From Actinacidiphila acididurans (GTDB taxonomy: Bacteria > Actinomycetota > Actinomycetes > Streptomycetales > Streptomycetaceae), in contig NZ_JADKYB010000001.1 in assembly GCF_016918855.1 (NCBI RefSeq), forward strand, positions 372,001 to 436,000: DNA of 64,000 bases. Reading direction: 5' to 3'. This document shows, piece after piece, positions 49,979 through 61,351 of this stretch; the first letter of the stretch is position 1, and the number at the start of each line of letters is the position of its first letter. A model generated the notes under the pieces. That model worked only from the letters and a program-made list of their open reading frames with translations. It had not been told where the DNA came from and did no database searches. Position numbers and translations under genes: made by a program.

Positions 49979-51628
49979 TCAGTGGCGCGCGTCGGACCGC
50001 GTGCGGTGCAGCGTGAAGCTCTCGAACACCGACAGCTCGCCCTTCGGCATGTTGACGTTGTAGTACGTCACGTGCAGCCGGGTCACGTCACCGGGGAAGC
50101 GGCCCGGGTCCACGGTGAAGGCGGCGAAGCCGTACGGGTGCTCGGTGTCGCGCACGCCGGTCCAGACCGCCTCCTCCTTCACGTAGGTGGAGGTGCGCTT
50201 GCCGTTGGAGCCCGCGGTGGCGGACACCGCGGTAATGACCTTGGCCGTGCCGTCCTTGAAGAAGGACTGGTTGGTGGTGCCGGAGACACCGCCGCCGCCG
50301 AGCACCATGTGCACCGTGCCGAGGCCGGTGTCGATGTCGTCGGTGCGCGTGGAGGCCGGGTTGGGGGTCAGCGTCTCGCTGCCGGAGACCACGCCGCGCA
50401 CCGCGAGCGACCGCTCGTAGTTGTGCTCGTGGCCGCAGACCACCAGGTCCACGCCGTAACGGTCGAACAGCGGGCCGTACTTGGCGCGCAGCCCCAGGTC
50501 CGCGCCGTTGGCGTCGGAGGAGGAGATCATCACCTGGTGCATGGCGACGACGACCCAGTCGACGTTCTTGTCCGAGCGGGCCGCCTTGAGCTCGCGCTCC
50601 AGGAAGGCGAGCTGGCGGCCGCCGGAGTAGCCGCTGATGTAGACGTCGCCGCCGTCCTGCAGGGCGTTGTCGTCGTTCTGCAGCACGATCACCCGCACCG
50701 AGCCCGCGGTGAAGGCGTACCACAGGTTCGACAGCTCCGGGTCCGTCTCGTCGGAGGGCAGCTGGAAGTACGTCTGGTACGCGCCAAGGCCGATCGCGCC
50801 GTTGCCGCTCTCGATCTCGTGGTTGCCGGCGGCCGGCATCCACGGCCGGAACCGGGCCGAACGGGTGTTGTTGTGGAAGAAGTTGTTCCAGGTGCGCACC
50901 CGGTCCACGTCCAGGTTGGCGTAGCACAGGTCACCGTTGAGCAGGTGGAACAGCGGCGCGACCTGCTCGATGCCGGTGACGATGTCCTTGCTCGCCGGGG
51001 TGACGTTGGCGTCCAGGCCGACGCCGCCGGTGGCGGTCCAGGTGACCTCGGGGGTGGCCTGGTCGCCGAAGCTGGTGAAGGTGAACGGCATCCGGCCGCG
51101 CGGGGCGGTGGTGAAGGAGCCGCTGTCCGGCGTGGCGCCGTCGTGCGAGACCACGTAGAAGTACGTGGTGTTCGGGGACAGCCGGTTGATCGCCGCGTGG
51201 TGCACGTACACGGTGCGGCCGGACTTGCCGTCGCTGTAGCTGCGGGTGACGGCCGAGGCGCCCGAGCCGAGACCGTGCTCCAGCGTGCCGTACAGCACCC
51301 GCGGCCGCTTCACCGGAGCGTCGGTGATCCAGGACACCACCATCTGGCTGCTCGGGTCCTGGCCGAAGGTCAGGTGCAGGCCCTGCACCGGCGTGGCGCC
51401 GGAGGCGTCGGGCGTCGGGTGGAAGGCGGGGGCACCGGCCGGCGCCGCGGCCGCAGCGGTGCCCGCGGTCAGCAGCGGGGCCGCGACCGCGCCCACCCCG
51501 GCGGTGCCGAGCAGGCCCACCGCCGTGCGCCGGCTCAGGCCGTCGCCGGCCGGCCGGCTGCCCGACGGCTGGTCCGCGGCCGGCGCCGCGGCGGACTCGG
51601 GCTCCGGCGTGTCCATCTGTGCGACCAT
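49979..51628 (-). CDS. Tat-exported purple-acid-type metallophosphatase
   Basis: The 549-residue protein has a twin-arginine signal (LSRRTAVGLLGTAGVGAVAA, about 31-60). A fibronectin-like purple acid phosphatase N-terminal domain follows (VQGLHLTFGQDPSSQMVVSW to about 165), then a metallophosphoesterase domain. The metal motifs are TSFGDQA (usually GDxG), LLNGDLCYANLD, AAGNHEIE, VVAMHQV and VVCGHEHNYERS. It would hydrolyse phosphomonoesters outside the cell. AAGGAG precedes ATG 51628. It is divergent from phospholipase C, consistent with phosphate-starvation control. Confidence 0.9.
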   Translation of the reverse strand: MVAQMDTPEPESAAAPAADQPSGSRPAGDGLSRRTAVGLLGTAGVGAVAAPLLTAGTAAAAAPAGAPAFHPTPDASGATPVQGLHLTFGQDPSSQMVVSWITDAPVKRPRVLYGTLEHGLGSGASAVTRSYSDGKSGRTVYVHHAAINRLSPNTTYFYVVSHDGATPDSGSFTTAPRGRMPFTFTSFGDQATPEVTWTATGGVGLDANVTPASKDIVTGIEQVAPLFHLLNGDLCYANLDVDRVRTWNNFFHNNTRSARFRPWMPAAGNHEIESGNGAIGLGAYQTYFQLPSDETDPELSNLWYAFTAGSVRVIVLQNDDNALQDGGDVYISGYSGGRQLAFLERELKAARSDKNVDWVVVAMHQVMISSSDANGADLGLRAKYGPLFDRYGVDLVVCGHEHNYERSLAVRGVVSGSETLTPNPASTRTDDIDTGLGTVHMVLGGGGVSGTTNQSFFKDGTAKVITAVSATAGSNGKRTSTYVKEEAVWTGVRDTEHPYGFAAFTVDPGRFPGDVTRLHVTYYNVNMPKGELSVFESFTLHRTRSDARH

Positions 51629-51981
51629 CGTTGCTCCTTGGTGCAGGGGCGGTGAAGTGACACGTGCAGGGTCGTCAAGCCGCGGTGAAGACTCCCGCCT
51701 CTCGGCGACGCCCAGTTGAACGGGGGCTGTCCGGTTGCCGTCGGTACGCGATGTGACCGGAAGACGGCACAACCGGTCAAGTGCCGCTCACCCACCCTCT
51801 TGTGCCCCATCCGTAACGTCCTTCGCGACGCGCCGTGAGCGGTCGGGCTGTTCCAGATGCGTACGTTCCGCTTTCACCTGCCCGACACCGTCGCGTCGCC
51901 CGTTGTCGCTGCTCTTGGGATCATCCTCGTCACACCGCAGCCGCACCTCCCGAACCCCACTCGTAAAGGTCCAGGTCAGTC
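51629..51981. other. Divergent promoter region of phosphatase and phospholipase C
   Basis: About 350 bases without a convincing gene. Contains the candidate PHO box at 51775-51796. No other clear element. Confidence 0.5.
51775..51796. promoter_or_regulatory. Candidate PhoP box (two 11-bp direct repeat units)
   Basis: GGTCAAGTGCC followed by GCTCACCCACC: two 11-base units with the GNTCA core and C-rich tail of Streptomyces PHO boxes. The match to the consensus is partial. The location between two exported phosphatase genes supports it. Confidence 0.35.
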
Positions 51982-54033
51982 ATGTCCGAGCTCAACCGGA
52001 GGCGCTTCCTCCAAATCGCCGGCGCCACCGCGGGCTTCACCGCCCTGTCGAGCAGCATCACGCGCGCCGCAGCGATCCCGGCCAGCCGCCGTACCGGCAC
52101 GATGCGCGACATCGAGCACATCGTGGTCCTGATGCAGGAGAACCGGTCCTTCGACCACTACTTCGGGTCCCTGCGCGGAGTGCGCGGCTTCGGCGACCCG
52201 CGTCCGGTGCAGCTCCCCTCCGGCAAGTCGGTGTGGCACCAGAGCGACGGCACCAAGGACGTGCTGCCGTACCACCCGCAGGTCGACGACCTGGGCCTGC
52301 AGTTCATCGAGGGCCTCAACCACGAGTGGACCGGCAGCCACAAGGCGGTCAACGACGGCAAGTACGACCAGTGGATCCCCGCCAAGGGCACCGGCACCAT
52401 GGCGTACCTGACCCGGAACGACATCCCGTTCCACTACGCCCTGGCCGACGCGTTCACCATCTGCGACGCCTACCACTGCTCGTTCATCGGCGGCACCGAC
52501 CCCAACCGGTACTACATGTGGACCGGTTACACGGGCAACGACGGCAAGGGCAGCGGCCCGGTGCTGGACAACAGCGAGGCCGGCTACGACTGGACCACCT
52601 ACCCCGAGCGCCTGGAGCAGGCCGGGATCTCCTGGAAGATCTACCAGGACATCGGCGACGGCCTGGACGGCCCGCACTCCTGGGGCTGGATCGACGACGC
52701 CTACCGCGGCAACTACGGCGACAACTCGCTGCTGTACTTCCACAACTACCAGAACGCCAAGCCCGGCGACGCCCTCTACGAGAAGGCCCGCACCGGCACC
52801 GACGCGGCGGCCGGCGACGGCTTCTTCGACGTGCTGCGCGCCGACGTCCAGGCCGGCAAGCTGCCGCAGATCTCCTGGATCGCCGCCCCCGAGGCGTTCT
52901 CCGAGCACCCCAACTGGCCGGCGAACTACGGTGCCTGGTACGTCTCCCAGGTGCTGGACGCGCTCACCTCCAACCCCGAGGTGTGGAGCAAGACCGCGCT
53001 GTTCATCACCTACGACGAGAACGACGGCTACTTCGACCACGTCGTCCCGCCGTTCGCCCCGCCGGCCGCCGGCCGCGGCGCCTCCACGGTCAGCACCGAG
53101 GACGAGACCTTCGCCGGCAACAGCACCTACAAGGCCGGCCCCTACGGCCTGGGCCAGCGGGTGCCGATGATCGTGGTCTCGCCGTGGAGCACCGGCGGCT
53201 GGGTCAACTCCGAGGTGTTCGACCACACCTCGATCATCCGGTTCATGGAGCGCCGGTTCGGCGTGCACGAGCCCAACATCTCGCCCTGGCGCCGCGCCGT
53301 GTGCGGCGACCTGACCTCGGCCTTCGACTTCGGCCTGACCCGTACCGCGCCGCCGCGGCTGCCCGGCACCGACGGCTACCGGCCGACCGACAACAAGCGG
53401 CACGACTCCTACGTGCCGGTCCCGCCGGCCAACCCGGTGCTGCCCAAGCAGGAGAGCGGCCTGCGCCCGGCCCGCCCGCTGCCGTACGCGCCGCTGGTGG
53501 ACGCCGCGGTCAGCGCCTCGGCCGGCAGCATCGCCCTCACCTTCGGCGGCGGCACCGGCGCCGGTGCCTGCTTCCACGTGACCTCCGGCAACCGCACCGA
53601 CGGCCCCTGGACGTTCACCACCGAGGCCGGCAAGAAGATCTCCGGCAGCTTCGAGACCGCCGGCACCGGCGGCACGTACGACTTCACCGCCCACGGCCCC
53701 AACGGCTTCCTGCGCGCCTTCAAGGGCACCGCCGCCTCCGCCGGCGCCGAGGTGACGGCCCGTCACGACGCGGGCACCGGACGGCTGGAGCTGACCCTGG
53801 CCAACACCGGGCGCACCGATGTGCGGCTGACCGTCACCAACGCCTACACCGGTCACCACGACACCTACACGGTCAAGGCCGGCCGCCGCGAGACCCACTG
53901 GGTGGAAGCGGGCAGCAGTCACCGCTGGTACGACCTGACGGTGGTCTCCGACCACGACGCGGCGTTCCTGCGCCGGCTGGCCGGCCACGTGGAGAACGGC
54001 CGCCCGGGCGTCAGCGACCCGGCGACCGCCTGA
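51982..54033 (+). CDS. Tat-exported phospholipase C, phosphocholine-specific type
   Basis: The 683-residue protein starts MSELNRRRFLQIAGATAGFT, a twin-arginine signal. The phosphoesterase domain has IEHIVVLMQENRSFDHYFGS with metal-binding Glu/Asn, CSFIGGTDPNRYYMWTG, FITYDENDGYFDHVVPP and the later SPWSTGGWVNSEVFDHTSII. Two C-terminal domains of about 90 residues each (from about 505) are the PLC-C beta domains. It cleaves phosphatidylcholine or sphingomyelin headgroups outside the cell and supplies phosphate. Divergent from the metallophosphatase. Confidence 0.92.
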   Translation: MSELNRRRFLQIAGATAGFTALSSSITRAAAIPASRRTGTMRDIEHIVVLMQENRSFDHYFGSLRGVRGFGDPRPVQLPSGKSVWHQSDGTKDVLPYHPQVDDLGLQFIEGLNHEWTGSHKAVNDGKYDQWIPAKGTGTMAYLTRNDIPFHYALADAFTICDAYHCSFIGGTDPNRYYMWTGYTGNDGKGSGPVLDNSEAGYDWTTYPERLEQAGISWKIYQDIGDGLDGPHSWGWIDDAYRGNYGDNSLLYFHNYQNAKPGDALYEKARTGTDAAAGDGFFDVLRADVQAGKLPQISWIAAPEAFSEHPNWPANYGAWYVSQVLDALTSNPEVWSKTALFITYDENDGYFDHVVPPFAPPAAGRGASTVSTEDETFAGNSTYKAGPYGLGQRVPMIVVSPWSTGGWVNSEVFDHTSIIRFMERRFGVHEPNISPWRRAVCGDLTSAFDFGLTRTAPPRLPGTDGYRPTDNKRHDSYVPVPPANPVLPKQESGLRPARPLPYAPLVDAAVSASAGSIALTFGGGTGAGACFHVTSGNRTDGPWTFTTEAGKKISGSFETAGTGGTYDFTAHGPNGFLRAFKGTAASAGAEVTARHDAGTGRLELTLANTGRTDVRLTVTNAYTGHHDTYTVKAGRRETHWVEAGSSHRWYDLTVVSDHDAAFLRRLAGHVENGRPGVSDPATA

Positions 54034-54060
54034 CCATCGGCTTAGGCACCCCGCGCAACC

Positions 54061-54098
54061 GGGGGCGGCACCGCGAAACCGATCGCGGTGCCGCCCCC
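54061..54098. terminator. Hairpin terminator after phospholipase C
   Basis: Perfect 15-bp arms (GGGGGCGGCACCGCG at 54061-54075 and its complement at 54084-54098) with an 8-base loop. Confidence 0.82.
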
Positions 54099-54162
54099 GT
54101 ACGCATTCCCGCCCGGACGCCCGTGCTCCCGGCCCGGCCGTCCCGGGCTCGCCCCGCGCCGG

Positions 54163-54540
54163 TCAGTCCCGGTCGTCGAACTCCTTGCGGGCGGCCGCCA
54201 CGCCCGCCATGTTGTCCTGCACCCAGCTCGCCATCGAGGCGAACAGCGGCCCCAGCGTCCGGCCCAGTTCGCTGATCTCGTACTCCACCCGCGGCGGGAC
54301 CTCCGGGTGGTACGTGCGCACCACCAGGCCGTCGCGTTCGAGCTGCCGCAGCCGCTGGGTGAGCACCTTCGGGGTGATCGGGCCGAGCAGGCGCTGCAAC
54401 TCCACGAACCGCTGCCGGCCGAACTGGTTCAGCGTCCACAGGATCGGGGTGGTCCAGCGGCTGAACGCGACGTCGAGCAGCGGCGCGACCGCGCACTCCA
54501 CGGGTACGGCAGTCGGGCCGGGCGGGACGGTGGCAGCCAT
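54163..54540 (-). CDS. HxlR-family regulator
   Basis: The 125-residue winged-helix protein has VECAVAPLLDVAFSRWTTPI with one cysteine, LQRLLGPITPKVLTQRLRQL, LVVRTYHPEVPPRVEYEISE, the HxlR pattern. These proteins often sense electrophiles or quinones through the conserved cysteine. ATG 54540 follows GGAG. It is divergent from an MFS pump with a TAGGTACCTA palindrome between them, so it should repress pump and itself. Confidence 0.88.
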   Translation of the reverse strand: MAATVPPGPTAVPVECAVAPLLDVAFSRWTTPILWTLNQFGRQRFVELQRLLGPITPKVLTQRLRQLERDGLVVRTYHPEVPPRVEYEISELGRTLGPLFASMASWVQDNMAGVAAARKEFDDRD

Positions 54541-54571
54541 GGGCATCTCCTGACCGGTAGTCACTATCCTT

Positions 54572-54581
54572 TAGGTACCTA
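54572..54581. promoter_or_regulatory. HxlR operator candidate
   Basis: TAGGTACCTA, a perfect 10-bp palindrome between the divergent HxlR and MFS genes, 27 bases before the pump ATG and overlapping the likely -35 region. Confidence 0.6.
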
Positions 54582-54608
54582 CTATATTCACGCTGTTAGC
54601 GTCGCCGT

Positions 54609-56162
54609 ATGACAGCCGTCGCATCCACCGGGCGCGGCAGCGCCCGACGTTCCCCGGCCGCGGTCAGGCCCGGCCTGATCCTCGCCTTCCTGTGCGTCGT
54701 CCAGTCGACGGTCTACCTCGACGTGACGATCGTGAACGTGGCCCTGCCGTCCATCCAGCACTCCCTGCACATGCGGGCAGGCGACCTGCAGTTCGTCGTC
54801 ACCGCCTACGGCACCGTCCTCGGCGGCTTCCTGCTGCTCGGCGGCCGGCTCGCCGACACCCTCGGGCGGCGCAGACTGCTGCGCGCCGGCCTGCTGCTGT
54901 TCGGCGCCGCGTCCCTGACCGCCGGCCTCACGCACACCGCGGGGCTGCTGATCGCCGCCCGCGGCGTCCAGGGCCTGGGCGCGGCCCTGACCGCCCCCGC
55001 CGCACTGTCCACCCTCACCAGCACCTTCACCACCGAGCCGGCCCGCACCAAGGCGCTGGGCGTCTGGGGCGCGCTGGCCGGCGTCGCCTCGGTCCTCGGC
55101 GTGCTGTTCGGCGGGCTGCTCACCCAAGGGCCCGGCTGGCGCTGGGTGTTCTTCATCAACGTGCCGATCGCCGCCTTCGCCGTCCTCGCCGCGCCCTTCG
55201 TGCTCCCGGAGCACCTGGACGAGCGGCGCCGCCGCGGCACCTTCGACACCACCGGCGCGGTCACGCTCACCGCGGGCCTGCTCCTGCTCATCTACTCTCT
55301 CGACGAGACGGTCACCGCCGGCTGGCAGAACGCCCGTACCGTGGCGGGCCTGGCCGGGGCGGTCGTGCTCCTCGTGCTGTTCACCGTCACCGAAGCGCGT
55401 ACCCGCGAGCCGCTGCTGCCCCTGCGGATCTTCCGGCGGCCGACCCTGCGCACCGCCAACGTCACCACGGTGCTCGCCTTCGGCGCCCTGGTCACGCTGT
55501 TCTTCTTCGCCAGCCTGTTCATGCAGCAGGTGCTCGGCTACGACGCGCTGAAGACCGGGCTGGCCTACGTGCCACTGGCCCTCGCGGTCGCCGTCGGGGC
55601 CGGCACCGCCTCCGGCCTGATCACCAAGGTGCCCGGCAAGCCCGTACTGATCGCCGGCCTGGCGCTGGCCGCCGGCGGGTTGCTGCTGCTCGCCGGGCTG
55701 CCGCAGGACGCCGGGTACCCGGCCGAGGTGCTGCCCCCCTTCCTGCTGGTCGGGGTGGGGCTGGGGATGTCCTTCGTGCCGCTGCAGGTCGCGGCCGCTT
55801 TCGGGGTGCCGGCCGGTGAGAGCGGGCTGGCCGCCGGGCTGATCAACACCAGCCAGGAAGCGGGTGGCGCCCTCGGGGTGGCGGTGATCTCCACCGTCGC
55901 CTTCACCCGGGTCGACCACCGGATGGCGGGCGCGGCCGGAGATCCCGCCGAGGCCCTGCGGGCCGCTCAGGCATCGGGCTTCCACCAGGCCTTCTTCCTG
56001 GCCGCCTGCTTCACTCTCGCGGCCGCGGTCCTCGCGGTGGCGCTGCTGCCCGCGCTGCGGATGTCGCCCCCTCAGCCGGTGGACCCGAAGCCGGTGGACC
56101 CGCAGCCGGTGGACCCGCGGCCGACGGACCCGCGGCCGGCGGACGCAGGCCCTGCGCGGTGA
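54609..56162 (+). CDS. MFS efflux transporter (DHA2, EmrB/QacA type)
   Basis: The 517-residue protein has about 14 membrane helices. Markers are VYLDVTIVNVALPSIQ in helix 1, GGRLADTLGRRRLLRAG (motif A) and LGVLFGGLLTQGPGWRWVFF (motif C region). TATATT lies about 20 bases before the ATG, with no clear ribosome site, so the message may have a very short leader. The C-terminal 25 residues are PVDPKPVDPQPVDPRPTDP-type repeats, and the last 152 bases overlap the convergent LysR gene. Divergent from HxlR. Confidence 0.9.
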   Translation: MTAVASTGRGSARRSPAAVRPGLILAFLCVVQSTVYLDVTIVNVALPSIQHSLHMRAGDLQFVVTAYGTVLGGFLLLGGRLADTLGRRRLLRAGLLLFGAASLTAGLTHTAGLLIAARGVQGLGAALTAPAALSTLTSTFTTEPARTKALGVWGALAGVASVLGVLFGGLLTQGPGWRWVFFINVPIAAFAVLAAPFVLPEHLDERRRRGTFDTTGAVTLTAGLLLLIYSLDETVTAGWQNARTVAGLAGAVVLLVLFTVTEARTREPLLPLRIFRRPTLRTANVTTVLAFGALVTLFFFASLFMQQVLGYDALKTGLAYVPLALAVAVGAGTASGLITKVPGKPVLIAGLALAAGGLLLLAGLPQDAGYPAEVLPPFLLVGVGLGMSFVPLQVAAAFGVPAGESGLAAGLINTSQEAGGALGVAVISTVAFTRVDHRMAGAAGDPAEALRAAQASGFHQAFFLAACFTLAAAVLAVALLPALRMSPPQPVDPKPVDPQPVDPRPTDPRPADAGPAR

Positions 56163-57048
56163 CCGCCCGCCGGGCCGCGCTCTGCAGCACATCCTGGAGC
56201 ACCCGCGCGGCCCGGGGCGGCGCCACGTCGCTGCGGTGGGCCAGCGCCACCGTGCGCCGCAGGCCCGGCCGGGCCAGCGGGGTCACCCGCAGCCCGAGCG
56301 TGCTTCGGGCGGCGACGGTGGTGGGCACCACCCCGATCCCCAGCCCCGCCCGGACGAAGCCGAGGACCGCGTCCATCTCGCCGCCCTCGACGGTGAAGTA
56401 CGGTTCGAACCCCGCCGCCCGGCATGCGGCCAGGGTGAGTTCCCGCAGGTCGTAGCCGTGCCGGAACATCACCATCGGCTGGCCTTCCAGGTCTGCCACC
56501 CGCAGTGGGGAGCGGGGCTCGGGCGATTCGGCGGAGGAGACCACCACCAGGTCCTCCTGGAACAGCTCCACCGTGGTCAGCGCGGGGGAGGGGCTGGGCA
56601 GCGGCAGCACCACCAGGGCCAGGTCCAGCGCCCCGCGGGCCAGCTCCCGTACCAGGTCGTGCGAGCCGCCCTCCTCGATCAGGAGCTGGATTCCCGGGTG
56701 CCGGTCGTGGAAGGCGCGCAGCACATCGGGGAGCAGGCCGGTGCACAGGCTCGGGGTCGCGCCGAGCCGGACCCGGCCGCGGCGCAGCTGGGCCAGCTCC
56801 TGCACCTCGTGCCGGGCGGTGTCGGCGTCGGCCAGGATCCGCCGGGCCAGCGGCAGCAGCGCCTCGCCGGCGTCGGTGAGCGCGATGTTGCCGCGGGCCC
56901 GGCTGAACAGCTCCGCGCCCAGCTCCTTCTCCAGCGCGCGGATCTGCTGGGACAGCGAGGGCTGCGAGACGTGCACCTCGTCCGCGGCCCTGGTGAAGTG
57001 CCTGGCGTCGGCCACCGCCACGAAATAGGCGAGCTGTTGGAGCTGCAT
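56011..57048 (-). CDS. LysR-family regulator divergent from sdhCAB
   Basis: The 345-residue protein has a LysR DNA-binding domain (MQLQQLAYFVAVADARHFTR, VHVSQPSLSQQIRALEKELG) and a periplasmic-binding-like effector domain to about 298. The remaining about 45 residues (PAAGPSAAGPPAAGPPASGP) are low complexity, because the gene reads antisense through the 15-bp repeats at the end of the MFS gene. A typical LysR protein would end near VTAQGLR. The 17-bp dyad before sdhC suggests control of succinate dehydrogenase. Confidence 0.88.
   Translation of the reverse strand: MQLQQLAYFVAVADARHFTRAADEVHVSQPSLSQQIRALEKELGAELFSRARGNIALTDAGEALLPLARRILADADTARHEVQELAQLRRGRVRLGATPSLCTGLLPDVLRAFHDRHPGIQLLIEEGGSHDLVRELARGALDLALVVLPLPSPSPALTTVELFQEDLVVVSSAESPEPRSPLRVADLEGQPMVMFRHGYDLRELTLAACRAAGFEPYFTVEGGEMDAVLGFVRAGLGIGVVPTTVAARSTLGLRVTPLARPGLRRTVALAHRSDVAPPRAARVLQDVLQSAARRAVTAQGLRPPAAGPSAAGPPAAGPPASGPPAEGATSAARAAAPPRGPRPRE
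56076..56150. repeat. Five 15-bp tandem repeats in a convergent gene overlap
   Basis: Units of the type CCGGTGGACCCGCAG at 56076, 56091, 56106, 56121 and 56136. They encode PVDPx in the MFS protein and Ala/Gly/Pro-rich sequence in the LysR protein on the other strand. Confidence 0.85.
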
Positions 57049-57069
57049 GGACCCAGCTTAGGTCGCTTT

Positions 57070-57086
57070 CATAGGTACTGCCTATG
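57070..57086. promoter_or_regulatory. LysR-type dyad in the lysR-sdhC promoter
   Basis: CATAGG at 57070-57075 and CCTATG at 57081-57086 around TACTG. It contains ATAG-N7-CTAT, the spacing of an OxyR half-operator and of the general LysR T-N11-A motif. It lies 22 bases from the lysR start. Confidence 0.6.
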
Positions 57087-57120
57087 GATATGAGCCGGAG
57101 CATGTCTTGGACCACTGGTC

Positions 57121-57852
57121 ATGTCCACCCCTACCGTCTGTGCCATGGCACTGGCAACGCGGACGGACCGACGGCCGTCGACCGCGCGGACGCTGTGGGA
57201 CTCCACCGTCGGCAAGAAGACGATCATGGCGGTGAGCGGCCTGTTCATGCTGCTCTACCTGCTTGTCCACATGTTCGGCAACCTCAAGATCTTCTTCGGC
57301 CCCGGCCAGTTCAACGGCTACGCACACTGGCTGCGCACCGTTGGTGAACCGTTTCTGCACTACGAGTGGGCGCTGTGGATCATCCGCGTGGTGCTGGTCG
57401 CCTCCGTGGTGGCGCACGGCGTGTGCGCGTACCAGCTCAGCCGCCGCGATCTGCGGGCCCGCCCGGTCGGCTACGCGCACCGCCCGGCCCGGTCCGGCTA
57501 CGCCACCCGCACCATGCGCTGGGGCGGGGTGATCCTCGGCCTGTTCGTGGTGTGGCACCTGCTGGACCTGACCACCGGCACCGTGCACTCCGGCGGTTTC
57601 CAGCCCGGCCATCCGTACCAGAACGTCGTGGACACCTTCTCCACCTGGTACGGCGACGTGATCTACATCGTGGCCGTGCTCGCGCTCGGCATGCACGTGC
57701 GGCACGGCCTGTGGAGCGCCGCCCAGACCCTGGGCGCCGGCAGCGTCACCCGGGACCGGTTCCTGAAGATCACCGCCAATGCCCTCGCCCTGGTGCTGGC
57801 GGCCGGCTTCATCGCCGTGCCCGTCGGTGTCATGTCCGGAATCGTGAGCTGA
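57121..57852 (+). CDS. sdhC: Succinate dehydrogenase cytochrome b subunit
   Basis: The 243-residue membrane protein has five hydrophobic segments with heme-ligand histidines ([74 protein letters not shown]), the diheme Bacillus-type subunit that replaces SdhC+SdhD. ATG 57121 or 57145 (MALATRT) may be the start; neither has a strong ribosome site. sdhA starts 4 bases after its stop. Confidence 0.93.
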   Translation: MSTPTVCAMALATRTDRRPSTARTLWDSTVGKKTIMAVSGLFMLLYLLVHMFGNLKIFFGPGQFNGYAHWLRTVGEPFLHYEWALWIIRVVLVASVVAHGVCAYQLSRRDLRARPVGYAHRPARSGYATRTMRWGGVILGLFVVWHLLDLTTGTVHSGGFQPGHPYQNVVDTFSTWYGDVIYIVAVLALGMHVRHGLWSAAQTLGAGSVTRDRFLKITANALALVLAAGFIAVPVGVMSGIVS

Positions 57853-57856
57853 ACGC

Positions 57857-59802
<1,946 letters not shown>

Positions 59803-59806
<4 letters not shown>

Positions 59807-60552
59807 GGATCGTCCTGCGCGTCTGGCGCCAGAAGAACGCCGAGGCGCCCGGCGCGATGACCACGTACGAGGTGGACGGCGTGTCCCCGGACATGTCGTT
59901 CCTGGAGATGCTCGACACGCTCAACGAACGCCTCACCCTGGAGGGGGAGGAGCCCGTCGCCTTCGACCACGACTGCCGCGAGGGCATCTGCGGCGCGTGC
60001 AGCCTGGTCATCAACGGCGAGGCGCACGGCCCGGAACGCACCACCAGTTGCCAGCTCCACATGCGCTCCTTCCGGGACGGCGACGTCATCGACGTCGAGC
60101 CCTGGCGGGCCGCCGCCTTCCCCGTCGTGCGCGACCTGGTGGTGGACCGCTCGGCCTTCGACCGGATCATCCAGGCCGGCGGCTACATCAGCGTGCCGAC
60201 CGGCGCCGCGCCCGAGGCGCACGCCACCCCGGTGCCCAAGGCCGCCGCGGACCTGGCCTTCGAGCACGCCGAGTGCATCGGCTGCGGCGCCTGCGTGGCC
60301 GCCTGCCCCAACGGCTCGGCGATGCTCTTCACGTCCGCCAAGGTCAACCACCTGGGCGTACTGCCCCAGGGCGCCCCGGAACGCGAGACCCGGGTCCTCG
60401 ACATGGTCGCCCAGATGGACGCCGAGGGCTTCGGCGGCTGCACCCTGACCGGGGCCTGCGCCACCGCCTGCCCCAAGAGCATCCCCCTGATGTCGATCAC
60501 CGCCATGAACAAGGAATGGCTCCGCGCCACCCGCAAGGTCCCCCGCGGCTAG
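59803..60552 (+). CDS. sdhB: Succinate dehydrogenase iron-sulfur subunit
   Basis: The 249-residue subunit carries electrons from FAD to heme/quinone. The [2Fe-2S] ligands are in [15 protein letters not shown] and the later CQLHM. The [4Fe-4S] and [3Fe-4S] ligands are in [15 protein letters not shown] and [18 protein letters not shown] 59803 overlaps the sdhA stop (ATGA). Confidence 0.95.
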
Positions 60553-60664
60553 CGGGAGAAGGCGAGCAGAGGCGGGCAGTGCGGCGGGGCCGGAGGACCG
60601 CGCGGCGGGAGGATGAGCCAGCCAGCATGCGCGCGGCGAAGCGTCGGGTTTTTCGTGCTTCCCG

Positions 60665-61351
60665 TCAGTCGCCGGGGCGTTGCCAGCGGCCCGGCACCCC
60701 CTCGATGGAGACGAAGTAGAAGGGCGGCAACAGGATGAATCCGGCCAGCGCGATCAGCGGCGTGATGAAGTAGCCCAGCACGCCGGCGAGGGCGTAGATC
60801 ACCACACCGCAGAAGGAGCGGACGACTCCGTCGCGGGTGAATTCCGGTTCCACATCACTGTGCAGGAGCTCGGAATGCCGGCCGAGATAGTGGAAGAGCA
60901 ACGCCCAGCTCATGCACATCGCTGTGGCGATGCCCGCATAAAGGAGAACGGCGACCCGGGAGTCGGTGCCCGACACGTCTTCCCTGAGCGCGTCGGCGAG
61001 CACTCCGGTGGGAAAGGGGATGGCCGCGGTGGTGAACAACAGGGCCAGGTTGGTGGCCTGCAGGCCCCGGTCCATGCTGCGGATCCGGACGAAGGTCTGG
61101 TGGTGGTTGAGCCAGATCACCGCGACGTACCCGAACGAGGCCACGTAACCGATGTAGGCCGGCCACTGGCGTGCGAGGGCGTGCCCGAGGGCGCCGGAGC
61201 GGTGCGGCGGGGTGGCCAGGCCGAGCACCAGGATGGTGACGGCGATCGCGAAGACCCCGTCGCTGAAAGCCTCCGCGCGGGAGGTGTCCGACCGGGTGAA
61301 GCGTGCCGCGGCACGGCGGGAAGGGCCGGGCGGCCTGGACCCGTCGGTCAC
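60665..61351 (-). CDS. TMEM175-family (DUF1211) channel-like membrane protein
   Basis: The 228-residue protein starts at GTG 61351. It has six hydrophobic segments and the family motif SRAEAFSDGVFAIAVTILVL at the first helix (FSD signature). VIWLNHHQTFVRIRSMD and LLFTTAAIPFPTGVLAD follow. Bacterial members of TMEM175 are potassium-permeable channels with one repeat per chain. No partner gene is adjacent; the end converges on sdhB. Confidence 0.88.
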   Translation of the reverse strand: MTDGSRPPGPSRRAAARFTRSDTSRAEAFSDGVFAIAVTILVLGLATPPHRSGALGHALARQWPAYIGYVASFGYVAVIWLNHHQTFVRIRSMDRGLQATNLALLFTTAAIPFPTGVLADALREDVSGTDSRVAVLLYAGIATAMCMSWALLFHYLGRHSELLHSDVEPEFTRDGVVRSFCGVVIYALAGVLGYFITPLIALAGFILLPPFYFVSIEGVPGRWQRPGD

